A model generated the notes under the pieces. It did no database searches. It worked only from the letters and a program-made list of their open reading frames with translations, and was not told the DNA's origin. A DNA stretch of 64,000 nucleotides from Emiliania huxleyi CCMP1516 (lineage: Eukaryota; Haptophyta; Isochrysidales; Noelaerhabdaceae), in the NCBI RefSeq assembly GCF_000372725.1, contig NW_005196020.1:180521-244520 (forward strand). Reading direction: 5' to 3'. Shown in pieces: positions 1-11,600 of the stretch. Both the position numbers and the translations under genes were made by a program. Numbering within the stretch: the stretch's first letter is position 1; each line of letters starts with the position of its first letter.

Positions 1-87
1 GCGGCGATGAGGGCGGCGGCGGCGAGGGCGGCGGCGGCTTCGCGAGACGGCGGCGGGGGCGGCATGCGGCGGCGGCGGCGGCGGCCT

Positions 88-118
<31 letters not shown>

Positions 119-815
119 GGCGGCGGCTGCGGTGGTGAGGGCTGCGGCGAGGAGGACGGAGGCAGCGACAGCGGAGGCGGCGACGGCGGCAGTGGGCCGG
201 GCGGCAGCGGCGACGGCGACGGTGGCGGCGGTGAGGGCGGCGGCGGCGGCGGCGGCGGCGAGGTTGGCGGCGGTGAGGACGACGGCGGCGACGGCGGCGG
301 CGGTGACGGCGGCAACGGCGGCGGCGGTGGGGGGCTCGGAGGCGGCGGTGAGGGCGGTGGCGGCTAGAGGGGTGGCGGGCTGGGCGGCGGCGATGGTGGC
401 GGCGGCGAGGGTGGTGGCGGTGACGGAGGCGGCGGAGACGGAGATGTCGGAGGTGACGGCGAGGGCTGCGGGGGGGGAGGGAGGCGGCGGGCTTGGTGGC
501 GGCGGAATCGGACGCGGTTGCGACGGCGGCGGCGGGCTCAGCGGCAGCGGCGGCGGCTGTGGCGGGCTTGGGGCGGCGGCGAGGGAGGCGGCGGTGACGC
601 GGAGGCGGACTGGGCGGCGGCGGCTACGGCGGTGGTGGGCATGGTGGGGGCAAAGCGACAGCGGGGGTGGCGAGGACGGAGGAGGCGCCGGCAGAGGGGG
701 CGACGGCGGCGGCGGGCTCGGCGGTGGCGGCGACGGTGGCGGCGGCGAGGGCGCCGGCGGCGAGGGCGGCGGTGGGCTCGGCGGCGGCGGCGGCGAGGGC
801 GAGGGACGCGCCTGA
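1..815. repeat. GGC/GCG triplet low-complexity tract
   Basis: Almost every base belongs to imperfect GGC, GCG or GAG triplets. The reading frames that stay open here code only Ala, Gly and Arg runs on either strand, as expected from base composition. No domain, start context or splice pattern supports a gene. It could be the tail of a Gly-rich coding repeat that begins before the window. A similar tract lies at about 27700-27960. Confidence 0.8.
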
Positions 816-3316
816 GGTGCAGGGAGGGCGTCAATACTCACAGCACTGGTGGTTCGGCCTCTAGGAGGCGGGCGGCACCCGAGCGGCTGGCGTATTTTCC
901 GGCCAGGCCGACGAGGGTGAAGGCGTCGATGAGCATCAAGCCGCCCCGTGGGCCACGCCAGGGCCGCGGCGGGTCCTGGCGACCCCTCGAGGGAGGCCAG
1001 GGTGGCCAGGGCAGTAGTCACAGCCTGCCCAAAAAGTGCGCCGCCGCGAGCACTTTCTCGCGCGGGTCATTCTCGGAGTTGTGGAGGTCGTGCGAGGCTA
1101 CCGCCTGCGAACAGCCGGTTGGAAGACGTCATGGCCGGCATGTGCGACCCTTAAGAACCCGCGTGCGACCAGAAGGTCGGCTGTAGGCGAGGCTGAAGGG
1201 GGCAGTCCCAAAAGTGGTGGATTTCTGTTGCTGACAGTTGAGGTAAGGGCGTCTACGCCCTTAGTTGAGGGCGACCAAGCTTTGACCGACGGCAGGTCAG
1301 CCGGCAGGTGGGCGGCGGGGGTGTCCCGGGTGGATCCCCAAGCGGGCGAGCCGGGCCCGTGCATGGTTCGGGCGCGGGGGGCGCGGGAGCATGAGCAAAG
1401 CGCACCGAGTGCTGGTGGCTGATTTTGACGATTCTCGTTGGCACCGTCGTTCGGAGCGGCGTCTTGCACAAGTGCAAGAACCATACATCCCGAAACCTCT
1501 CCGGAGACGGAATTTAATGGTTTTGGGGGATTCCAAACCATGTGATCCTCCGCGCCGCCGCGCCCGAGTAGTCTGCGCCAGATGCGATGTCGTCGGGGAG
1601 GGCGTCGTCGCGGGCGCCCCTCTCTCCCAACGTCGTCATCCGAGCCCCTACGGCTGTCCAAGGGCACGTCTGGGTGACCAGGGGCGGGGGCCGAGCCGTG
1701 AATGCTCGGCCGGGGCGAGATTCTGGGTCCATGGGACCGCTGCCGGACCCATCAGAGAGCCTTTCCGGACACGTTCGCTCGACGGCCTAGTTGGCGGCCG
1801 ATGTTCGACGACCAAAGCTCCGGACGCCGCGGCCAAAGGTCCGCCCACGGCCCCAGGACTCGTGGTGGGTGTGGGGTGTGCCTCACGAGGCGGAGAGGCC
1901 GCGTGAACTCCCGTAGAAGCTCGCGAAGAGTGCGGACGTTTGGAGCGCCGCGCCGGACCTCCGCCGGGGCCCGCCGGGGCGCCGTATGGGCCTCGGGGTG
2001 CCCGAGAAGCTTAGAGGTGCGGTTGTTTTTGCTTGTGTCTATCGGTTCATGCCATAGACCGGCCCTGGGAAGCCTTTGACCGCGCGCGGAGGGGGTGTTA
2101 CGGGGCCGTGATGATTTTAGTGGGATCTGGGAACGAGCGCGTGCGATCAAACTTTGCCAACAACATCTCGCCAACAAGGTCTCGGCGGAGCCGCAATGCG
2201 CGGGCCGTGAGTGCGTGAGGACAGCAAAATGTGTTTCCTCAAATATTTTGGCCCGTCAGACTGACCAAGACACATTTTAGACTGACCACCGCTGCCGGCA
2301 CACGCAGCTGTGAGCGTCGCGCGCGCGTGTCCTCGAGTGTGTCTGTTCAGAGACGGCACAGCTGAGAGACCGCTGCCCTGATCCACAGGCCGAGCCGGGG
2401 ACGGCGGAGGCGGCCATTGGGCACCGTCGTGCGCCGCAGCTGCCCCAGTCACGTCGGCCCGGCGCCTCGAGGGAGCGCCGCCTAGAGGAGCGCCGCCGGC
2501 CACGCGCCTCGAGCGACGGCGTCGTCCCGACTCGTCGCCGCGACGACGAGAGAGGAGCGCTGCCTGGCGCGCAGGCAGCGAGCGCGCTCGAGGTGACCGA
2601 GCTGATCCGCGTGTGGCCGTCGCTACGCGACGCCGCATCTCGCACGGATGATGCCAGAAGCTCGCACGACGGCGCGGGAGCGCGCGGCTGGCGGGAGTGC
2701 GTGCGATAGGGTGCCAGAAGGCAGGCCGAGCATCGCCAGCGCGGCTCGAGGCCGTTGCCCGGGCCCCGCGGCGGGTCGAGGAGGCGCTCGCGGAGGCGAC
2801 AGGAGCGCGCGGCACAGCTCCCAAACGACATCGATCTCGGACCTGAGGAGAGGAGGAGGCGAGCGTCGGTGCACCCTGAGGGCGCCTGCAAAGCGGCAGG
2901 TCCGAGATCGATGTCGTTTGGGAGCTGTGAGGTGTCGGAGAGCTCTGGATAGGGTCGATTCCGCATGGTACGGGACCCCTCGATCGTCTCGCCCTCCCTA
3001 ACTGGTGTGTTTATTGGGGGGGGGGTCATAACAAACACGGTACAGGATCGAGGTGCACGCTGGACGCTGCCAGAGCAGTGTCGTCCCCCCTCTCCCCGAC
3101 GGCGATGGCGGTGTGACCGATCGAGCTACAAGAGGAGCTTGTTCAGCAGGATGACGAGGTTTGCCACGAAAAAACCCCTGACTGGAAAAGGGGGCTAACT
3201 GGGCGGCCAAATTCACACCTCGCGGGACTACTTATGTTTTCGTAAACGTAGTCGTGGGTAACCCCCGCTACGTCGCACGAGTGCAACCGGGTAGGGGGGA
3301 GCTAAAATCTCTCTCT
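816..3316. other. No gene recognised
   Basis: I found no domain-bearing reading frame on either strand in these 2.5 kb. Open frames are short, rich in Arg, Pro and Ala, and look like chance. The one distinctive structure is the inverted repeat at 2814-2928. A run of nine G lies near 3018-3026. Confidence 0.5.
2814..2928. repeat. Perfect 32-bp inverted repeat (hairpin)
   Basis: The arms at 2814-2845 and 2897-2928 are exact reverse complements, separated by a 51-base spacer. The core reads CCAAACGACATCGATCTCGG on the left arm. Transcribed RNA would form a 32-bp stem. No gene overlaps it. Possible identities are a small-RNA precursor, a remnant of a small inverted-repeat transposon, or a strong terminator; nothing visible decides between them. 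Confidence 0.85.
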
Positions 3317-3379
3317 CTCCGCGTTGGTGTCCAGTCCGAGCCTGGCTGTTCTTCACCTTTCTACCTACCTACCTACCTC
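3317..3379 (+). repeat. Dispersed repeat A, copy 1, with (CTAC)n tail
   Basis: Sixty bases, 3317-3376, match 17291-17350 exactly. The core contains TCCGAGCCTGGCTGTTCTTC followed by a tetranucleotide CTAC tail. A diverged third copy is at 19558-19606. All copies share one orientation. The tetranucleotide tail suggests a short retroposon, but no internal polymerase III promoter was identified. Confidence 0.8.
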
Positions 3380-4047
3380 TCTCTCTAAGATCTCCCCTCG
3401 ATCGTGCTACGGAATACTTTTGTTGGATAGGGGTGGGATTCTCCTTCGCCCTTCGGGCTCGGGCTGTGGCGTTACGCGCCATTCACCGCACAACTGTGAA
3501 CGGTGACTCGAAGATCTTTCCGCTAAAATTCTTTCGCTCTCTCTGCGTGAACGCTCTGAGAGCGAGTCGTCAGGCAAAGCCAGCACTTTCCTCGTCCGCT
3601 CGCGCTTGCCGCGCCGCATTGCGCCCGACTATGCAGCCGCGAGCTTCACACCTAGACCCCCGCGACGCCTATTGCTCACGGAACCCGCCGCCCCCTCACC
3701 ACCCCTACCATGCGATGCGCCCTCGCTCGCGGCGCGAGCGGCTGCACCCCCCTCGGCCTCGCACCGCCTGCCTACTCCCGCTCGCAGGTACAGCCGCTGC
3801 CATCGAGGAGGCCGCGAGACGCGTCCGCTGCTGCCCATTCCACACCCTTGTCCCGCGCGAACCCGTCCGACCGCCCTCCCTCTCTTACGCGGGTACTCGC
3901 ACCGCCTCGCATCTCTGCTACATCTAGAGAGTGCCAAGACTCTGTGTCCGCAGCCGCGAGGGCCACTCGAGCGCTGGCCTGCACCTCCCATCGGGGACAC
4001 CACCCTCAACCGCTTCTTGACTCTCTGCAGGAATTCATTCGATCAAC
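3380..4047. other. Upstream region of the following gene; no coding signal
   Basis: CT-rich leader with no recognisable reading frame. A pyrimidine-rich stretch ending in CTCTCTGCAG at 4030, 17 bases before the ATG at 4048, looks like a 3' splice site, so the following gene may have an intron in its 5' untranslated region. Confidence 0.4.
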
Positions 4048-6938
4048 ATGCTCAAACTCGAGCTCGTGCCGGCCGCCGGTGACAAGCTCGTGCTCAAGCT
4101 CTCTCCTCCGCCGCCGCTTGCTGACAAGCAGGTGTGCGTTAATTTGCAGTGGCTGAGGGAGGGGGTATGCACACGCGCACCGCTGCAACGCACGCAACGC
4201 TGCGCCTTCCCTGCAAGACGACCCTCTCGCGTTCTGTGGCTGACAGGCGTCTCTGGCGGACAACACGGCCGTCGTCGACTCTGACGGAGGTAACGCCGTC
4301 GGCATCCCCTCCGAGCCCGTCTCGCTCAAGGATGGCATCGACACCGGCACCGGCGGCACCTGCACCGCCAACACCGGCACTGGCAACGTCCCGTCCGAGG
4401 GCGAGCCCGCCGGCTCGCTCGCCGGCGTCCACTTTGCGGGCGTTTCGCTCGACGCCGTGCCCGAGGCGTTCACCGTCGACGATCCGGCCGGCGCCAAGGC
4501 CGTCGGCATCCCGCCCGAGAGCGAGCCCAGCCCGCTCAAGGACGGCATTGACGCGAGCGGCGGCAACGTCGCGGGCGAGTCTTCGCCGATGAAGTCCTTC
4601 GCGAAGGTCGGAGTCATCTCCGAGTCGGTGTCGCCTTCGCTCCTCGGAGCGAAGGTGCGCGTGCGCTCGCCAGGATCGTTATCATCCCTCTCCCGTCTCT
4701 GAAAGCCTGTGCGTACTTTCCCTCGCCCACAGGCGTGCGGCGTCAAGGACACCCCCGTGGCAAAGTCTGGCACGGAGGACGTCCTCAAGAAGGACCCGGC
4801 CGCGGAAAAGGCGCCCGACGCGGGCGCGGTCGACTCGGACAAGGCCAAGGCCATGTTCGCCACCCACCCGCCCGCCGTTTTCTGGTCCAAGTTTACGCGC
4901 CCGACCGGCCCACCGACGGCCCCCACCGGCGCCGTCAAGGGCGCCCTCAAGAAGGACATCCCTGCGGCAACGTCTGGCGCGGAGGCCTGCGTTGACGAGA
5001 CCGGCGCCATCAAGAACCCGGCGCTCAAGCCGGCCACCGAGGCCGCCACGGCCCTCAAGCCGGCGGAGGCCGGCGGCGCGCCGCTGCCGTCGATCAAGGA
5101 ATTTCCGGAGGAGAAGAAGCCCGCCGCCACGGCGGCGAGCGCCTGGTGCGCGCCGGCGTCTGCCGACCCACTCTGTGACCCCATCCCGCGTTCGACGCGT
5201 AGGGCGACGCCGACTGGAAGGAGTTTCCAGAGGAGACGGCCGCCCCGGCGGTGAGCACCTCCCAGCAGAAGCACACGCGGGTATTGCGGGGACACGCGAG
5301 TCCTACAGGCGGGCACTTACATTGATCCTGTGACCTCTCGTCTGCCGCACGGCACGCGCGCAGGTCATCGACGGGTGGAAGACCCCCTCCCCGCTCCGCA
5401 AGATTGAGCGCAAGGAGTCTCCGCTAGCGGAGAAGCTCGCCCCGGCGGTGAGCGCCTCGCACGCTGCGGTTGTACGCGCAGAGCCTCAACTATTGACGCA
5501 CCCACCGCTTGCGCGTGCGCAGGGCATCCCCGACAGGGCCACGCGCCGCAAGAAGGGGCGCAAGGGCGCGTCCGCCCCGATCGTCCGCACCAAGAGCATC
5601 ACCCCGGTCGGCGGCAACAACAGGTTCGGGGCCCTGCTCAAAATGGACGGCAACGAGGGCATCCTCGGTGGCACCGGCAAGGTGACCGGCGGCTCCACGC
5701 CGCCGACCGCAGACTCGGTGCTCACCGCCTGCGTATGCGGCCTCCTCCCCCGCTCGCCGCTCTCACACGGCCAGTCTCGCGCCCTCCTGTTCAGGGCGCG
5801 ACGGTCGACGTCGAGACGACCACGAATACCACGCCCGAGGGCTCTGCCGCCGGCCGGTTCCCGTGGTCAAAGTCCTACAACTTGCTCCGCCTCTTTGGCA
5901 TCCTCGCGCTGTTCTGCCTCGGAGCCGCGTTTGCGCACTCCTCGTGCTCTGCCACCTCCGCGCTTCTCTCCTCGCAGCGGTACGACTCCCCGTGGCCGAC
6001 ATCGCCTCCCGCAACCGTCGCGAAGCCGTTCACGCCGGCATCGCCCAACGGATTCTGCGAGGTTGGCGGCAACGACACCAGCTCGTTTGCAGCCATCGTG
6101 TCGTCGGACAGCGCGCCCGCCAACCACCCGGTGCGTGCTCGCTCGCGCGTGCTAGTATCCGCGCCGCGCAAGCTCGTGACTAACAGCCCGCGCGCTGTTC
6201 AGGGCGGGCACGAGGACGGGCGCTCGTGGGAAGCACTGATGGAAGCGATCAAAGAGGCGGTGGGCGAGCCGTTGCACCTAATTGGCGAGCCGCCGGCGTC
6301 CGTCAAGGACCTTTACGAGAAGCAGCCGGTGAGCGCCCCTCTGGCTGTTTCTATGTGCGAGCTTTGTAATCCGGTTCCGGATTGTGCCTGTTGTTGGCGT
6401 GTAGGGCGGGGCCGACTTGGAGACCGCCCCGGCCTCGCGCAACACCATGGAGCGCAAGGGCGAGCCCGAGATCGACTCTATCGGTCCCGTCTACAGCAGC
6501 AGATCGGGGATCATCGTTCGCGAAACCGTCCTGCCCGTGAACGGCACGTCGCCCGAGATGCGGTCCGCCGACGCTGGGAACACGCCCGAGAAGCTGGTTG
6601 AGACTGGCCTCGGCGCGCCCGTCTCTAGCATGCACGCCGGCGGCGAGTGGCGGGTGAACAGATTGGCGACCGCTTCTCCAGCCACAACCAAGGATCTCTT
6701 CCTCCAGCTTGGCCGGGCCATCGACCCTCTTCTCGCGGAGCCGGCATGGCCTGCAGAGGTCCGTGCCGCTCAGATCTCCGATTCGAACTCGGTCCAGTCC
6801 GATATCTCCTCCGTCTCACGTGTGTGCGCCGACCGGCAGCCACGCTGCGCCGCCCCCGTTGCGTGGCATGCGGAGCCTCACCACGCACTCACCGACGAGC
6901 GCTCCATCGACCTGCCCTCCCCGTTCCACTTTCCCTTC
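4048..6938 (+). CDS. Uncharacterised multi-exon membrane protein
   Basis: Eight exons can be read with all junctions in phase 0: 4048-4131, 4247-4654, 4733-5134, 5203-5250, 5364-5447, 5523-5717, 5795-6130 and 6203-6328, then a ninth from 6405. Introns are 66-116 bases; the one after 5134 starts GCGAGC (GC-AG) and the rest start GT. Exon 2 holds two related segments around NAVGIPSEP and KAVGIPPESEP, each followed by LKDGID. Exon 3 is Lys/Ala-rich with two VLKKD or ALKKD motifs. Exon 7 has one probable membrane helix (LLRLFGILALFCLGAAFA), with a basic stretch in exon 6 on its N-terminal side. No known family was recognised. The ninth exon has no stop before 8211, so this gene may be continuous with the MAM protein that follows, giving about 1163 residues. 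I split them at the Met at 6939 because that position starts a plausible secretory leader; this is a judgement. Confidence 0.55.
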
Positions 6939-8213
6939 ATGAGCGGACCCTCCTCTTCCGCGCCTGTCCGCACCCAGCAGCGCTGTCAGTTTTGGGCCGC
7001 CTTGTTCGTGCTGCTCGGAGCGTGCGGCGGCGTGCTGAGCTCGGTGCGGAGGAGCAGCTCGGGGCGCCTCGTGCGGTGCCGGACGGGGGCGAGGCGTGGC
7101 GCGTGGCTGCTGATTCTCGCCGCGCTGCTCCCGCTGGCATGTGCACCATCAGACCACACGTCTGGCTCAATCGACTTCCAGGTCACTGTGGGTGGCGGCA
7201 GCTTTCAGTCCGATGTGTCGTGGGACCTGACGTGCAGCGGCGCGTTGATCGGCAGTGGAGGGGCCCCCTACTCCGGCACCCTGTCCGCGCCGCTCGGCGA
7301 GTGCACGCTCAACATGTACGACTCGTACGGCGACGGCTGGAACGGCGACTTGTGGAAGGGTGCGGGCTATACGTTCACGCTCGGCTCCGGATCCTCCGGC
7401 AGCAAAACGTTCATCCTCGCCCCCCTCCCACCGTCCTCTCCGTCCTCTCCGCCGCCGCCGCCCTCTCCGCTGTCGCCACCCTTCCTGCCGCCTCAGCCGC
7501 CCTCTCCGCCGCCTCTTCTACCCGACATGATAAGCTGCGACTTCGAGGGCGACACTTGCGCCTGGACCGACACCGCGCCGGACGGGTACTCTTGGACCCG
7601 CAGGAGCGGCGGCACTCCATCGTCTAGCACAGGCCCGAGCGGCGACCACACCACCGGCTCGGGCTACTACCTCTTCACCGAGGCATCTGGAATCTACGAC
7701 ACGCTGCACCAGCTCGAGAGCCCGCTCTTCTCGCTCCAGCAGGACGCCACCCTCTCCTTCTTCTACCACATGTACGGCTCCAACATGGGCACCCTCTCCA
7801 TCGAGGCCAACGGCACCGAGACGGGCTGGTCGACGCTCTGGGGCAGGACCGGCGACCAGGGCAATAGCTGGCTCGAAGCGGTAGTGATCCTACCCGCCTC
7901 GACGACGAAGGTGCGCTTCAACGGCCGGACGGGGCCGGGCTGGAGGTCGGACATGGCGCTGGACGACGTCTCCTTCTCGCAGTTTACGCCTCCGTCCCCG
8001 CCGCCTCTCTCCCCCGGCTTCGATGTCGCCGCGGCGAGCGAGGCCGAGCTCCGCTCCCTGATCACGGAGGCTGCTCTTTTGCAAGCCGACGTCTCAATCT
8101 ACCTGCCGCCCAGGAGGATTCGCAGCTGGAGCAGGTGCCAGAGGTGGAGCAGGTGTAGAGGTGACGAGCAACTTTGCAGTTCGGCTCAAGCGGCAAGGGT
8201 TGGATCGCGCTAA
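6939..8213 (+). CDS. MAM-domain extracellular protein
   Basis: A 424-residue reading frame from the Met at 6939. Two hydrophobic segments near the N-terminus (WAALFVLLGACGGVL and AWLLILAALLPLACA) suggest a signal peptide or anchor. Around residue 126 is the motif YDSYGDGWNG, seen in many secreted eukaryotic proteins. A Pro/Ser linker (PPPPPSPLSPP) leads to a MAM domain, about residues 198-345: it opens with CDFEGDTCAW, contains WTRRSGGTPSS and YHMYGSNMGTLS, and closes with ALDDVSF, the usual order for this family. MAM domains act in adhesion and are known mainly from animals. The C-terminal tail is Arg/Ser-rich and unremarkable. The frame is open upstream into the preceding gene's last exon, so an alternative is one large protein with this as its ectodomain. 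Confidence 0.7.
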   Translation: MSGPSSSAPVRTQQRCQFWAALFVLLGACGGVLSSVRRSSSGRLVRCRTGARRGAWLLILAALLPLACAPSDHTSGSIDFQVTVGGGSFQSDVSWDLTCSGALIGSGGAPYSGTLSAPLGECTLNMYDSYGDGWNGDLWKGAGYTFTLGSGSSGSKTFILAPLPPSSPSSPPPPPSPLSPPFLPPQPPSPPPLLPDMISCDFEGDTCAWTDTAPDGYSWTRRSGGTPSSSTGPSGDHTTGSGYYLFTEASGIYDTLHQLESPLFSLQQDATLSFFYHMYGSNMGTLSIEANGTETGWSTLWGRTGDQGNSWLEAVVILPASTTKVRFNGRTGPGWRSDMALDDVSFSQFTPPSPPPLSPGFDVAAASEAELRSLITEAALLQADVSIYLPPRRIRSWSRCQRWSRCRGDEQLCSSAQAARVGSR

Positions 8214-8626
8214 CCACTTCCAGGAGTGCGCTGCGTTGGCATAGGGCGTTTTATGTAATGAGGCTTCCTCGTAACGACGAGCTAACATATTAGAGACGAC
8301 TCTCTCTCATCCCCACTGTGAGCAGTCGGGATCTGTATTTGCGCAGCTAAATGTATAGAATTTACAACAAAATGTATAGAAAACGCTAAACGGCAGGGAG
8401 TTAATGTAATAATGAATATATCATTACTGACGTAATATACGGCACGTAAGTCACTCGGGTCTCGCGGCCTCCGCCCTCGCGCGGGAGGCCACGGGCGGCG
8501 TCCTCTCCCGCGGCCCTGCCGCGCGGGCTGCGTGTGATCCGTGTGTGGCACCTCTCTTAAACGACTCATAGCGGTCTCATGCATGACACCGATCTCCCCC
8601 CATGATCCGCTCCCCCTCGCAGGCTC
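8214..8626. other. Convergent intergenic spacer, locally AT-rich
   Basis: Lies between the MAM gene (+) and rotatin (-), which end towards each other. The stretch 8340-8450 is unusually AT-rich for this window and contains a near-palindrome around AATGAATATATCATT. It probably holds 3' ends of both transcripts. No reading frame of interest. Confidence 0.5.
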
Positions 8627-11600
8627 TCACGCGCGCAGCTGCCCCGGGTCCGCGCCCAGTAATCGCGCGATGGCGTCAAAGTGGCGCAGCGCGGCGCGCA
8701 GCGCGGCGGGGTCGGAGGCGCACTCGGGCTCGCGCATGGCGAGGTGCGCGAGCTCCTTCTCGGCGACCGCGAAGCGGTGCGCCGGGAGGCCGCCGCGGCG
8801 GAACGCCACCTTGGCCTTCTCGGAGCGCGCGAGCAGCGCCCACAGCGCCGCCGAGCTCAGCGCGGAGAGGCGCAGGTCGGAGGGGCCGAGCCCGCCGAGG
8901 AGCGCCGGCATCGCGCGCGGCCGGTTGAGGAGCGCCGTCTTGCCCTCGGACGAGAAGGCGACGTTCCGCAGCGCGAGCGCCGCCGCGTACCGCGCAGAGG
9001 GCTGGCGGCTCTCGAGCCCTTCGACGAGCGCGTCAAAGGCTCCGTCGCATCGGAGCAGCGCCGTGCAGCCGTCGGCGTCAAAGGCGAGGTTGGCGAGAAA
9101 GTCGAGCACGGCGGCCGCGCGCGGCTCGTCGCGCTCCTTCGCGCCGAGCAGGAGGCGGTGCGCGAGCGAGGGCGCCGCGCCGATGCACCCCGAGCGCAGC
9201 AGCACGGTGCGCGACTCTGCGGCGGTGGCGAGCGACTGGAGGCACCGCCAGTGCAGCTGCCAGAGCGGGAGCGCCATGGGCGCCGCCGGCGGGCGCGCCT
9301 CTGCCAGCGCGGCGCGCACGAGGAGCGCAATCAGGCAGCGGCCCCGCGCGTCCGAGTAGGCGATGAGCGAGCATTTTGCCGGCGCGCAGTGCGCGACATA
9401 GTTGCAGAGCAGCTGCATCAGCGCGCGGCGGAGGGCCGGAGCGCCGCGCGAGATGGCCCACAGCTGCTGGAGCAGAAGCGGCAGCTGCAGCGAGACCGCC
9501 GCAAGCTTGGCCTCCTCGCAGCCGCAGAGCGCGTTGCTCAGGAGACGGACGCAGCAGAGGAGGGACCGCTGGAGCGCGCCGCACCGATCCGGCACCCCGC
9601 CGGCGCCGCCGTCGGCAGAGGGGCTGCCGCCGTCGAGGCTCGCCCCGCCCCCAAGGTCCTCGCCGCCGCCGCCGGGCGGGGCGGGGCCGGGGAGGGCGCA
9701 AGCGTCGCGGCGGCGAGCGGGAGCAGCGGCGCGGCGAGAGAGGCCGTAGAGGCCTTGCAGGTCGGCGATGCGCGAGAAGAGGCGTGGAAAGAAGCCGCAC
9801 CGCAGCAGCGCGAGCTTGGCGGCGCGCGAGACGCCGACGAGCGCGCACAGCGCGCCGATCGCCGCGTCGACGTCTGCTGCCGAGCGCTCCGCCTCGCCCT
9901 TCATCAGCTCCGCGATGAGGTCGACCAGACCCTCCGCGAGCACTGCACCGGCCGGTGCGAGACGCGCGAGGGCAGTGGGGCGGTCTCCATCACGCCCGGC
10001 TGCCGCCGCCGCAAAAGCGCCAGAAGCGCCGTCGTCGCCGCCGACGTTGGCGCCACCCGCAGCGTCATCGTCACCGCCATCGCCATCGCCGTCGCCGCCC
10101 GGCGCGCCGGCGCTGGGGCGCAGGCTCGCTGGCCGCTGAGCGGGAGGAAGCGCCTGTCAGAGGGGCGGGGACGAGAACGCTGACGGCAGCTCGGGGCGAG
10201 ACGCCGCGTCTGTGACCACCCCCACCCCCTCTCTTTCTTCCCACGGGCGCGAAGACGCGCTGCCATTCTACCGCTATCCGAGCGCACCGCCGCGTCAGCC
10301 GCCGAAGCGTAGAAGACCTCGTCGAACGACCGTGCTTCCTCGGCGCCCGCGCCGTCGGCCAAGCGCAGCAGGAGAGCCGCGGCCGCGAGCCGCAGCGCCA
10401 CGGGCGAGCGCGCGGCGAGGCACGCGCCCAGCACGTGCAACCAGAGCACGCCGCCCTCACGACCGCCACCTCCCCTGCCGCCGCCGGGCAGCGCGTTGTG
10501 CGCCCGCAAGACGCACCCGCAGAGCGCCGTGCGCAGCCGCGGCACGGACTCGAGGATCAGCGCCCAGAGCTGCACTGCCGCGCACCGCGTCTCGGCGGCG
10601 CCGCTGGGCGCGCCGTCGTCCCCGCCCGACGGGCGTGCGGGTCTCAGCGCGGCGAGCGCGCGCAGCTGGTGGGCGGCCGTTGGCGGCGCCGGCGCGGCGG
10701 GGATGGCGTGGAGCTCAGCCGCCGCGCCGTGTGCGGAGAGGTCGAATGCCGCCGCGGCACACGAGAGGGGCTCGGCGAGCAGCGGCGCCAGCGCGTGCAC
10801 GAGCGGCGTCGCGCGAAGCAAGAGGTCGAGGTGCGCGCCTGCCGGACATGTCACAGACATGTCAGGGACGTGTCGTGGACGGGGTTCACACCGCCTTGGA
10901 GGTGAGCGCGCCTCCCCGCGAAGCGGATGCCCACAGCAAGGAGAGCACCGCAGAGCGCGCCGCCTCGACGGCTGGCAGCGTGCCCCCGAGCCACTGCTCT
11001 GCCTGCCTCGGGTCGACGCAGCTGCCGCCATCGCCGCCATCGCCGCCGCGGCCAGAGTTGTCCAGGGCGGCGGCGCCTCCCCCGACGAGCAATCGCACCG
11101 GCGCGTCGGCACCGGGGAGCGGCGGCGGCGGCAGCGTGTTGGCCTGAAGCCGGAGAAAGGCCGCCCAATGGTGCGACACCGACAACCAGCGCAGCAGCTG
11201 ACTCCACGAAGCGGGCGGCCACTGCTGGAGAGGAGAGCGGAGCAACAACGACTCGAGCAGCCGAGCCGCCTCGGCGATGAGCTGTGGCGCGGCGGCATCC
11301 TCTGCCAACGCGCGTAACGCCACGCCCGCGATGCTGCCAACAGCCACATTCTCACCGCTACCGCTGGCTGTCCCCATCGCCACCGCCGCCGCCAGCGCAG
11401 CCGATGCCGCCTCCGCCTCGGCCGCCGCGGCGGCCGCCGCCGCTTCTGCTGCCACCTCGGCCGCCGCCGCTGCGGCGGCGGCGGCGGCTGCCTCGGCCCC
11501 CGCGGTATCTCCCGCCGCCTCCGCCTCGGCTGCCGCGGCTGCGAGCGTCGCCACGCGGGGCTCGCCCGCGGCTCCCGCGGCGGCGGCGGCGGCCGACTCC

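Noticed and set aside
132-1186. Overlapping Ala/Arg-rich frames at the window start
   Set aside because: Composition follows from GGC triplets; both strands are equally open and nothing protein-like is coded.
8681-10183. 500-codon plus-strand frame opposite the RTTN 3' end
   Set aside because: Arg/Glu/Ala-only composition and antisense to conserved Arm-like repeats.
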